7,477 nucleotides of DNA from Pelomonas sp041914785 (GCA_041914785.1 JAYSCT010000180.1:1-7477); one strand, 5' to 3'; positions 1 through 7,218 are shown, counted from the first letter of the stretch. The notes: generated by a model from the sequence alone, not told the origin. Translations and numbers: made by a program.

Positions 1-1802
<1,802 letters not shown>

Positions 1803-1813
1803 CGCACCACAGC

Positions 1814-1839
1814 CAGCCCGGCGGTTGCCCGCCGGGTTG
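1814..1839 (+). terminator. GC-rich hairpin just after htpG, possible terminator
   Basis: A perfect 8-bp stem (CCCGGCGG / CCGCCGGG, 1817-1824 with 1829-1836) closes a TTGC loop. It extends to 11 bp through G-T, A-T and C-G pairs. It starts 12 nt after the htpG stop codon. There is no run of T after it, only TTG, so it fits a transcript-end stabilising hairpin at least as well as a classical intrinsic terminator. Confidence 0.45.
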
Positions 1840-1890
1840 CCGCCAACGGCGTACTTCGCGCTTCTTTACCGTGCATTTGTGACGGGAATG

Positions 1891-1934
1891 CGACGACACC
1901 CGGCCCGCGGGCTTCCCGCGCCGGCGTGTCGTCG
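1891..1934 (+). terminator. Long imperfect hairpin in the htpG-acetyltransferase gap
   Basis: The left arm 1891-1911 and right arm 1915-1934 pair as CGACGACAC/GTGTCGTCG (9 bp), then CCGGC/GCCGG and GCGGG/CCCGC, with a one-base and a two-base bulge and a three-base loop (CTT). An AT-richer stretch follows, with TTTTT at 1946-1950 about 11 nt past the stem. That is too far for a textbook terminator, but the stem is very stable. It lies between two co-directional genes and probably insulates the acetyltransferase from htpG transcription. Confidence 0.45.
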
Positions 1935-1970
1935 TTAACCTAGGGTTTTTACCGAGTCCCAAGCAGTTTC

Positions 1971-2579
1971 ATGGTCTTGAGTGAGCCCCGCGAACCCGCC
2001 GCCGCCGTGCCGGCCGCCCTGGTGACCCGCCGCCTGGTGCTGCGCCCGCCGCGGGACAGCGATCTCGATACCCTGGTGGCGCTCTATGCCGACCCCGCGG
2101 TGACGCGCTTCTGCGCCGCGGCCACGCCCCACGGCCGCGATGCGACGCAGGTGCAGTTGCAGGCCTGGATGGCGCACTGGCAGCAGCGCGGCTTCGGCCA
2201 CTGGGCCATTGCCGAGCGCGACCAGCCCGACACGCTGATCGGCTTTGGCGGCCTGATGCACCGCAGTGTTGCGGGCCACGCCGGGCTCTATCTCTACTAC
2301 CGCATCACCCCGCAGGCCTGGGGCCGCGGGCTGGCGTCGGAGATGTCGCAGTACGCGTTCGCGCAGGCCTTCGAGCAGCGGCAGGAGTCGTCCGTCGTCG
2401 CCGCCGTGCTGCCCAACAACGCGCCCACACGCAAGACGCTGGAAGGCCTGGGCCTGCGGCCCAAGGGCACGCTGGCCGATGGCCCCGGCAGCGCTGCGGC
2501 GCTGCTCTACGAGCTGACCGCCGACCGCTGGGCCACGCTGCCGCGCGGCGAGCCCGAGGCGGTCGCGTTCGCCGCCTGA
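1971..2579 (+). CDS. GNAT-family N-acetyltransferase (RimJ/RimL type)
   Basis: A 202-residue protein predicted to move an acetyl group from acetyl-CoA to an amine, either a protein N-terminus or a small molecule; the acceptor is unknown. The N-terminal TRRLVLRPPRDSDLDTL (19-35) is the usual opening strand and helix of RimJ/RimL-like enzymes. WAIAERD...LIGFGGL (78-95) forms the central strands. The acetyl-CoA pyrophosphate loop is QAWGRGLASE (115-124, Q/RxxGxG/A type). NNAPTRKTLEGLGL (149-162) is the typical motif B helix. Both ends are complete. The first 16 residues are Ala/Pro-rich, and no clear Shine-Dalgarno precedes ATG 1971, so TTG 1977 or GTG 2022 are alternative starts. It is separated from htpG by two hairpins and converges on the Crp/Fnr gene with abutting stop codons. 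There is no evident functional link to either neighbour. The family call is solid; the substrate is open. Confidence 0.88.
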   Translation: MVLSEPREPAAAVPAALVTRRLVLRPPRDSDLDTLVALYADPAVTRFCAAATPHGRDATQVQLQAWMAHWQQRGFGHWAIAERDQPDTLIGFGGLMHRSVAGHAGLYLYYRITPQAWGRGLASEMSQYAFAQAFEQRQESSVVAAVLPNNAPTRKTLEGLGLRPKGTLADGPGSAAALLYELTADRWATLPRGEPEAVAFAA

Positions 2580-3293
2580 TCAGGCGGGGAAGCGCCGCAG
2601 GCCGGCGAGGTCCAGCACGCGCAGCCCGCCGTACTCGATGCGGATCAGCCCGGCGTCGCTCAGCCGGTGCAGCGCCTGGTTCACGCGCTGGCGCGACAGC
2701 CCGACGAGGTAGCCCAGCTCCTGCTGCGTGATGCGCAGCCAGCTGCCCACGCCCGGGTACAGCGTCGGGTGGAAGAGGGCGGCGAGGTTGCGCGCGACGC
2801 GCACGTCCGGGTCGTGGATGCGGTCGGTCTCGCGTGCCGCAATGAACTGGCCCAACCGTTCATTGAGCTGGTGCAGCACGAAGCGGTTGAACGCGATGCT
2901 GCCGTCCAGCAGCGCGTGGAAGCTGTCGATGGGCAGGCCGGCGACGACGCTGGGCCGCAGCGCCTGGATGTTGTAGCGGTAGACCTCGCGCTTGAGCAGC
3001 GTGCCCTCGCCGAACCAGCCGCCCGGCGGGATGCCGGTGAACGTGACGGCCTGGCCGGTCGAGTCGTCGTTGTTCATCTTCAGCAGGCCATCGATGACGC
3101 CGAACCAGAACGTGGCCGGCCGGCCGATGCGGCACAGCCGCTCGCCGGGCTCGGCGTCGCCCACCTCAAGCGTGACGATGGCGCGCGAGCGCTGCGCGCC
3201 GTCCAGCAGCTTCAGCCAGGGGATGGCGTCCAGCTCGGCCGCCGTGGGCTTGCGGGCACGTTGGCGCAGGGGAACGGACTCGGCTGAGGCCAT
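2580..3293 (-). CDS. Crp/Fnr-family transcriptional regulator
   Basis: A 237-residue cytosolic DNA-binding regulator. Residues about 25-145 form the cNMP-binding-like beta barrel, including the FWFGVIDGLLKM strand and PGGWFGEGTLLKREVYRY (90-107), which corresponds to the phosphate-binding cassette. Gly95-Glu96 and Arg106 roughly match CRP G71-E72 and R82, but the CRP Ser83 position is Tyr107, so cAMP binding is doubtful. A dimer helix (about 133-160) precedes a winged helix-turn-helix: LRITQQELGYLVGLSRQRVNQAL (186-208), with the recognition helix starting at LSRQRVNQALHRL and the wing IRIEYGGLRVLDL. The only cysteine is Cys54, so it is not an Fe-S FNR. The ATG start lies about 25 nt below a plausible sigma70 promoter, without an obvious Shine-Dalgarno. 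It is divergent from the acyl-CoA synthetase/ABC operon and is its likely regulator. The ligand is unknown. Confidence 0.93.
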   Translation of the reverse strand: MASAESVPLRQRARKPTAAELDAIPWLKLLDGAQRSRAIVTLEVGDAEPGERLCRIGRPATFWFGVIDGLLKMNNDDSTGQAVTFTGIPPGGWFGEGTLLKREVYRYNIQALRPSVVAGLPIDSFHALLDGSIAFNRFVLHQLNERLGQFIAARETDRIHDPDVRVARNLAALFHPTLYPGVGSWLRITQQELGYLVGLSRQRVNQALHRLSDAGLIRIEYGGLRVLDLAGLRRFPA

Positions 3294-3324
3294 GCGGGAA
3301 AGTCTGGGCCGTGAAGACCCGTAA

Positions 3325-3354
3325 ATTGTCGTCGTACCGACAGATGGGCGTCAA
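3325..3354 (-). promoter_or_regulatory. Predicted sigma70 promoter of the Crp/Fnr-family gene
   Basis: Read on the - strand, TTGACG (3354-3349; 5 of 6 to TTGACA) is followed after 18 nt by GACAAT (3330-3325; 4 of 6 to TATAAT). Transcription would start near 3318, leaving a leader of about 25 nt before the ATG at 3293. Prediction only; there is no direct evidence of a start site. Confidence 0.5.
3327..3342. promoter_or_regulatory. CRP-format inverted repeat, candidate operator
   Basis: A perfect inverted repeat TGTCG-N6-CGACA. Five-base arms around a six-base spacer is the geometry of the CRP consensus TGTGA-N6-TCACA. It lies between the divergent Crp/Fnr-family gene and the synthetase operon and overlaps the regulator's predicted -10 hexamer. 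It is centred 41.5 bp upstream of a possible operon start site near 3376. Binding by the adjacent regulator is inferred from position and symmetry. Confidence 0.55.
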
Positions 3355-3360
3355 AGTACT

Positions 3361-3374
3361 GACCAGAATGGGTC
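3361..3374. promoter_or_regulatory. Second short inverted repeat containing a candidate -10 for the operon
   Basis: GACC-N6-GGTC is a 4-bp-arm inverted repeat with the same six-base spacer as the upstream palindrome; the centres are 33 bp apart, about three helical turns. Its spacer carries CAGAAT at 3364-3369 (4 of 6 to TATAAT), a candidate -10 for the + strand operon. There is no good -35 at the expected distance, as would suit an activator-dependent promoter. Weak on its own. Confidence 0.3.
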
Positions 3375-3403
3375 GCACAGACGGGGGCCTGAGCCCTCGC
3401 GTT

Positions 3404-3407
3404 GGAG
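3404..3407 (+). promoter_or_regulatory. Shine-Dalgarno deciding the TTG start of the acyl-CoA synthetase
   Basis: GGAG at 3404-3407 lies 6 nt before TTG 3414. The other in-frame TTG, at 3402, would overlap this site and has no Shine-Dalgarno of its own, so 3414 is the better start (MTTFPRLLLDHAA...). Confidence 0.6.
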
Positions 3408-3413
3408 ACAGGC

Positions 3414-5351
3414 TTGACGACCTTTCCTCGGCTCTTGCTCGACCACGCGGCCCGCCGGCCCGACGCGCCGGCGTTGCGCGAAAAGGCCTTTGGCGTCTGG
3501 CAGACGCTGACCTGGGCACAGCTCGCCGCGTTGGTGAAGCAGCTGGCGCAGGGCCTGGCCGTGGCGGGGCTGAAGCGCGGCCAGCACCTGGTCGTCGTCG
3601 GCGAGAACCGGCCGCGGCTGTACGCCAGCATGCTGGCCGCGCAGTCGCTGGGCGCCGTGCCGGTGCCGCTGTACCAGGACGCCGTCGCGGCGGAGTTCGT
3701 CTTCCCGATCAACAACGCCGAGGTCGCGTTCGCGGTGGTCGAGGACCAGGAGCAGGTCGACAAGATGCTGGAGCTGCGCGAGCGGTGCCCGCAGCTGGCG
3801 CACATCTGGTTCGACGACCCGCGCGGCCTGCGCCACTACGACGAGCCGGGCCTGGCGTCGCTGGACGCGCTGATCGAGCAGGGCCGCGCGGCGCCGGCCG
3901 ACGTCTTCGCGCGCGAGGTGACGGCCGGCCAGCCCGGCGACGTGGCGGCGCTGTTCTTCACGTCCGGCACGACGGGCAACCCCATGGGCGTCATCCACAC
4001 GCATGCGACGCTGATCGACCGCGCCCAGGCCGGCCAGCGCTTCGACAAGCTGACGTCGGAAGAAGAAGTGCTGGCCTATCTGCCGCCGGCCTGGATCGGC
4101 CAGAACATCTTCAGCTTCGCGCAGTGGCTGGCCTGCGGCTATGTCGTCAACTGCCCGGAGTCGGCGAGCACCGTCAGCATCGACCTGAAGGAAGTCGGGC
4201 CGACCTACTACTTCGCGCCGCCGCGCGTGTTCGAGGGGCTGCTGACGACGGTGATGATCCGCATGGAGGACGCATCGGCACCCAAGCGCTGGCTGTTCGA
4301 CCGCTGCATGACGCTGGCCCGCCGCGTCGGCCCGCGCCTGATGGACAAGCAGCCGGTCAGCCTGCCGGACCGCCTCGCCTACGCGCTGGGCGATGTGCTG
4401 ATCTACGGCCCGCTGCGCAACACGCTGGGCTTCTCGCGCGTGCGGGTGGCCTACACGGCGGGCGAGGCCATCGGGCCCGATCTCTTCAGCTTCTACCGCT
4501 CCATCGGCATCAACCTCAAGCAGCTCTACGGCTCCACCGAGACGGCCGTGTTCGTCTGCCTGCAGCCCGACCACGAGGCGCGCGCCGACACGGTGGGCGT
4601 GCCCATCGAAGGCGTGGAAATCAAGCTCACCGAGCAGGGTGAGTTGCTGGTGCGCTCGCCGGGGCTGCTGAAGGGCTATTACAAGAACGACGCGGCCACG
4701 GCCGAGGCGCTGACGGCGGATGGCTGGTTCCACACCGGCGATGCCGGCTTCCTGACGGCGGGTGGCCACCTGAAGATCATCGACCGCGCCAAGGATGTCG
4801 GCAGGCTGCAGGGCGGCGCCTTCGACGGCGCGATGTTTGCGCCCAAGTACGTGGAGAACAAGCTGAAGTTCTTCCCGCACATCAAGGAGGCGGTGTGCTT
4901 CGGCGACCGCCGCGAGAAGGTCTGCGCCTTCATCAACATCGACTTCGAGGCCGTCGGCAACTGGGCCGAGCGCCGCAACCTGCCTTACGCCGGCTACACC
5001 GACCTGGCGCAGCGCGCCGAGGTCTACCAGCTGATGCTGGAGTGCGTGGAGAAGGTCAATGCCGACCTCGCGCAGGACGAGCTGCTGGCCGGCAGCCAGA
5101 TCAGCCGCTTCCTCGTGCTGCACAAGGAGCTGGATGCCGACGACGGTGAGCTGACGCGCACGCGCAAGGTGAGGCGCGGCGCCATCGCCGACAAGTACGG
5201 CGTGCTCATCGACGCGCTGTACGACGGCAAGGCGTCGCAGTACATCGAGACGCAGGTGAAGTTCGAGGACGGCCGCACGGCCCTGGTGGCGGCGGACCTG
5301 CGCATCGTTGAGGCGCGTACCTTCCCGGCCGTGAAGGGGCAGGCGGCATGA
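3414..5351 (+). CDS. AMP-binding acyl-CoA synthetase/ligase (long-chain FAA1 type)
   Basis: A 645-residue adenylate-forming enzyme predicted to activate a carboxylic acid to its CoA thioester through an acyl-AMP; cytosolic or membrane-associated. I start it at TTG 3414 because of the GGAG 6 nt upstream. Motifs in order: P-loop TSGTTGNPMGV (183-193), YLPPAWIGQ, YGSTE (372-376), the ribose-binding Asp in WFHTGDAG (Asp443), the IDRAKDVG hinge with Arg458, FAPKYVENKLKFFP, and the A10 motif TRTRKVRR with the presumed catalytic Lys585. Length and C-terminal layout resemble long-chain acyl-CoA synthetases rather than acetyl-CoA synthetase. Oddities: the usual P-loop lysine of SGTTGxPKG is Met191, and the loop after the hinge (LQGGAFDGAMF) seems a little long. 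The stop overlaps the LivG-type start by four bases (ATGA), indicating translational coupling. The divergent Crp/Fnr-type gene is the probable regulator. The acid substrate could be fatty, aromatic or branched-chain and cannot be deduced. Confidence 0.92.
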   Translation: MTTFPRLLLDHAARRPDAPALREKAFGVWQTLTWAQLAALVKQLAQGLAVAGLKRGQHLVVVGENRPRLYASMLAAQSLGAVPVPLYQDAVAAEFVFPINNAEVAFAVVEDQEQVDKMLELRERCPQLAHIWFDDPRGLRHYDEPGLASLDALIEQGRAAPADVFAREVTAGQPGDVAALFFTSGTTGNPMGVIHTHATLIDRAQAGQRFDKLTSEEEVLAYLPPAWIGQNIFSFAQWLACGYVVNCPESASTVSIDLKEVGPTYYFAPPRVFEGLLTTVMIRMEDASAPKRWLFDRCMTLARRVGPRLMDKQPVSLPDRLAYALGDVLIYGPLRNTLGFSRVRVAYTAGEAIGPDLFSFYRSIGINLKQLYGSTETAVFVCLQPDHEARADTVGVPIEGVEIKLTEQGELLVRSPGLLKGYYKNDAATAEALTADGWFHTGDAGFLTAGGHLKIIDRAKDVGRLQGGAFDGAMFAPKYVENKLKFFPHIKEAVCFGDRREKVCAFINIDFEAVGNWAERRNLPYAGYTDLAQRAEVYQLMLECVEKVNADLAQDELLAGSQISRFLVLHKELDADDGELTRTRKVRRGAIADKYGVLIDALYDGKASQYIETQVKFEDGRTALVAADLRIVEARTFPAVKGQAA

Positions 5352-6175
5352 CCAAGCGCATCGGCGACGTCATCCTCGACGTGAAGAACATCTCGCTGGC
5401 CTTCGGCGGCGTGAAGGCGCTGACGGACATCAGCTTCGACGTCCGCGAGCACGAGATCCGCGCCATCATCGGCCCCAACGGCGCGGGCAAGAGCTCGATG
5501 CTGAACTGCATCAACGGCGTCTACCAGCCGCAGCAGGGCGCCGTCACGCTGCGCGGCAGGACCTACCGCGGCATGAGCCCGCGCCAGGTGGCCGAGATGG
5601 GCGTGGCCCGCACCTTCCAGAACCTGGCCCTGTTCAAGGGCATGAGCGTGCTGGACAACATCATGACCGGCCGCAACCTGCGCATGAGGCGCGGCCTGTT
5701 CTGGCAGGCGCTGCACCTTGGCCCCGCGCGTCGGGAAGAGACCGAGCAGCGCGCGGCGGTGGAGCGCATCATCGACTTCCTCGAAATCCAGGCCTGGCGC
5801 AAGACGCCCGTCGGCCGCCTGCCCTACGGCCTGCAAAAGCGCGTGGACCTGGGTCGGGCGCTGGCCATGGAGCCCAGCCTGCTGCTGCTGGACGAGCCCA
5901 TGGCCGGCATGAACGTGGAGGAGAAGCAGGACATGTGCCGCTTCATCCTCGACGTCAACGACGAGTTCGGCACGACCATCGTGCTGATCGAGCACGACAT
6001 GGGCGTCGTCATGGACATCTCGGACCGCGTGGTGGTGCTGGACTACGGCAAGAAGATCGGCGACGGCACGCCGGACGAGGTGCGCGGCAACGCCGACGTC
6101 ATCCGCGCCTACCTCGGCGGCGAGGCGCCCGGGCCGGCCGTGGCCGCGGCAGCGATGCAGGCGGAGGTGGCGTGA
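5348..6175 (+). CDS. livG: Branched-chain amino acid-type ABC transporter, ATP-binding protein (LivG family)
   Basis: A 275-residue cytosolic ATPase subunit that would power a Liv/HAAT-type importer. Walker A is GPNGAGKS (42-49), the Q-loop Gln is Q91 in TFQNLALF, Walker B is LLLLDEP with Asp182-Glu183, and the switch histidine is His216 in IEHDM. The ABC signature is the variant LPYGLQKR (158-165) in place of LSGGQ, related to the LSYGQQR form of the Liv family. The long helical segment between Q-loop and signature (about 105-150) and the C-terminal RAYLGGE are typical of LivG rather than LivF. The tail after that is Ala-rich and looks unstructured. ATG 5348 overlaps the synthetase stop and is preceded by AAGGGG at 5334-5339 (8-nt spacing). 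The symbol marks family only: pairing with a CoA ligase argues for an organic acid rather than leucine as cargo. Confidence 0.93.
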   Translation: MTKRIGDVILDVKNISLAFGGVKALTDISFDVREHEIRAIIGPNGAGKSSMLNCINGVYQPQQGAVTLRGRTYRGMSPRQVAEMGVARTFQNLALFKGMSVLDNIMTGRNLRMRRGLFWQALHLGPARREETEQRAAVERIIDFLEIQAWRKTPVGRLPYGLQKRVDLGRALAMEPSLLLLDEPMAGMNVEEKQDMCRFILDVNDEFGTTIVLIEHDMGVVMDISDRVVVLDYGKKIGDGTPDEVRGNADVIRAYLGGEAPGPAVAAAAMQAEVA

Positions 6176-7104
6176 TGGGACCGTTCCTCGAAACGCTGAT
6201 CGGCGGCCTGATGGCCGGCATGCTGTATTCGCTGATCGCGCTGGGCTTCGTGCTCATCTTCAAGGCCAGCGGCGTCTTCAACTTCGCGCAGGGCGCGATG
6301 GTGCTGTTCGCGGCGCTGGCGATGGCGCGCTTCTCCGAGTGGATCCCCAAGGGGCTGGGCATCGAGAGCGGCCTGGTCGGCAACCTGCTCGCCTTCGCCG
6401 CCGCGATGGCGGTGATGGTGGTGGTGGCCTGGCTCGTGGAGAAGCTGGTGCTGGGCCGGCTCGTCAACCAGGAAGGCATCACGCTGCTGATGGCCACGCT
6501 GGGCATCACCTACTTCCTCGACGGCCTGGGCCAGAGCCTGTTCGGCAACGACATCTACAAGATCGACGTGGGCATGCCCAAGGATCCGATCTTCCTGTTC
6601 GAGAACGTCTTCCAGGGCGGCGTGCTGGTCAACAAGGAAGACGTCTACGCCGCGCTGATCGCCGCCGCGCTGGTGGCCGCGCTGAGCCTGTTCTTCCAGA
6701 AGACCGCCACCGGCCGCGCGCTGCGCGCGGTGGCCGACGACCACCAGGCGGCGCAGTCGATCGGCATCCCGCTGAACCGCATCTGGGTCATCGTGTGGTC
6801 GGTGGCCGGTTTCGCCGCGCTGGTGGCCGGCATCATCTGGGGCTCCAAGCTGGGCGTGCAGTTCTCGCTGTCGCTGGTGGCGCTGAAGGCGCTGCCGGTG
6901 GTCATCCTCGGCGGGCTGACCAGCGTGCCGGGCGCCATCGTCGGCGGGCTGCTGATTGGTGTGGGCGAGAAGCTGTCAGAGGCCTACCTTGGTCCGGCGC
7001 TGGGCGGCGGCATCGAGTACTGGTTCGGCTATGTGCTGGTGCTGGTGGTGTTGTTGGTCAGGCCGCAGGGCCTCTTCGGGGAGAAGATCATTGATCGCGT
7101 CTGA
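6175..7104 (+). CDS. livH: Branched-chain amino acid-type ABC transporter permease (LivH family)
   Basis: A 309-residue inner-membrane permease, one half of the heterodimeric channel with LivM. It is strongly hydrophobic, with roughly eight membrane segments (for example about 8-29, 36-52, 67-88, 157-174, 205-222, 236-263 and 282-296). Family marks are GLMAGMLYSLIALGFVLIFKA at the N-terminus (11-31), GVFNFAQGAM (33-42), the cytoplasmic coupling loop TGRALRAVADDHQAAQSIGI (179-198) and the closing VRPQGLFGEK (295-304). I place the start at ATG 6175, which overlaps the LivG-type stop by one base (TGATG) and has GGAGG at 6163-6167, 7 nt upstream; the frame stays open further upstream, but that stretch lies inside livG. 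It should work with the LivG-type ATPase, the LivM-type permease and a periplasmic binding protein that is not in the window. Substrate specificity is unknown. Confidence 0.94.
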   Translation: MGPFLETLIGGLMAGMLYSLIALGFVLIFKASGVFNFAQGAMVLFAALAMARFSEWIPKGLGIESGLVGNLLAFAAAMAVMVVVAWLVEKLVLGRLVNQEGITLLMATLGITYFLDGLGQSLFGNDIYKIDVGMPKDPIFLFENVFQGGVLVNKEDVYAALIAAALVAALSLFFQKTATGRALRAVADDHQAAQSIGIPLNRIWVIVWSVAGFAALVAGIIWGSKLGVQFSLSLVALKALPVVILGGLTSVPGAIVGGLLIGVGEKLSEAYLGPALGGGIEYWFGYVLVLVVLLVRPQGLFGEKIIDRV

Positions 7105-7114
7105 GACCAATCCC

Positions 7115-7194
7115 GCACAGCCACAGAGGCACGGAGGCACAGAGGCAGTGCCCATGCCCGGCCTCTCCGTGTCGCTGTGCCTCTGTGGCTTTGT
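7115..7194. repeat. REP-like palindromic repeat (CACAGAGGCAC type) between livH and livM
   Basis: Perfect 14-bp arms AGCCACAGAGGCAC (7119-7132) and GTGCCTCTGTGGCT (7177-7190) frame a further imperfect stem with G-T wobbles and a few mismatches, giving a long hairpin. The left half is three tandem 8-base units: ACAGAGGC (7123-7130), ACGGAGGC (7131-7138) and ACAGAGGC (7139-7146). The right half carries one exact and two degenerate reverse units (7179-7186, 7171-7178, 7163-7170). From memory, repeats of this type are dispersed between genes in many environmental bacteria and give spurious protein predictions of the form QRHGGTE...LCLCG. It fills most of the 114-bp livH-livM gap and is followed by a T-rich stretch (7191-7202). 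Confidence 0.8.
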
Positions 7195-7218
7195 CTTCTT
7201 TCTGGGCGGGGCTTGACC

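Noticed and set aside
1803..1970. Small RNA or small gene in the htpG-acetyltransferase gap
   Set aside because: No supported reading frame or convincing promoter ahead of the hairpins. The stems are better explained as transcript-end structures.
2580..3293. Oxygen-sensing FNR
   Set aside because: Only one cysteine (Cys54) is present, so no [4Fe-4S] cluster of the FNR type can form. A general Crp/Fnr-family label is kept.
3311..4642. 443-residue + strand frame across the regulatory gap and synthetase
   Set aside because: It is an out-of-frame shadow of the synthetase with Arg/Ala-rich composition and would run through the promoter region.
3351..5123. 590-residue open frame on the - strand opposite the acyl-CoA synthetase
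   Set aside because: It is a GC-rich antisense shadow with His/Ala/Arg/Val-rich low-complexity composition and no recognisable motif, while the + strand frame has every adenylate-forming motif.
5024..5995. 323-residue - strand frame opposite the synthetase end and livG
   Set aside because: Antisense shadow; it overlaps two strongly supported genes and has no motifs.
5935..6174. N-terminal extension of livH upstream of 6175
   Set aside because: The extension is an Arg/His-rich out-of-frame reading of livG. The membrane protein begins at ATG 6175 with a good GGAGG.
7123..7186. CRISPR array or tandem-repeat locus
   Set aside because: The 8-base units are directly adjacent, without spacers, and are mirrored into a hairpin, which fits a palindromic intergenic repeat.
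6956..7216. Small + strand frame (86 codons) over the livH end and the repeat
   Set aside because: Its QRHGGTE...LCLCGF translation is the typical artefact of the CACAGAGG repeat and not a protein.
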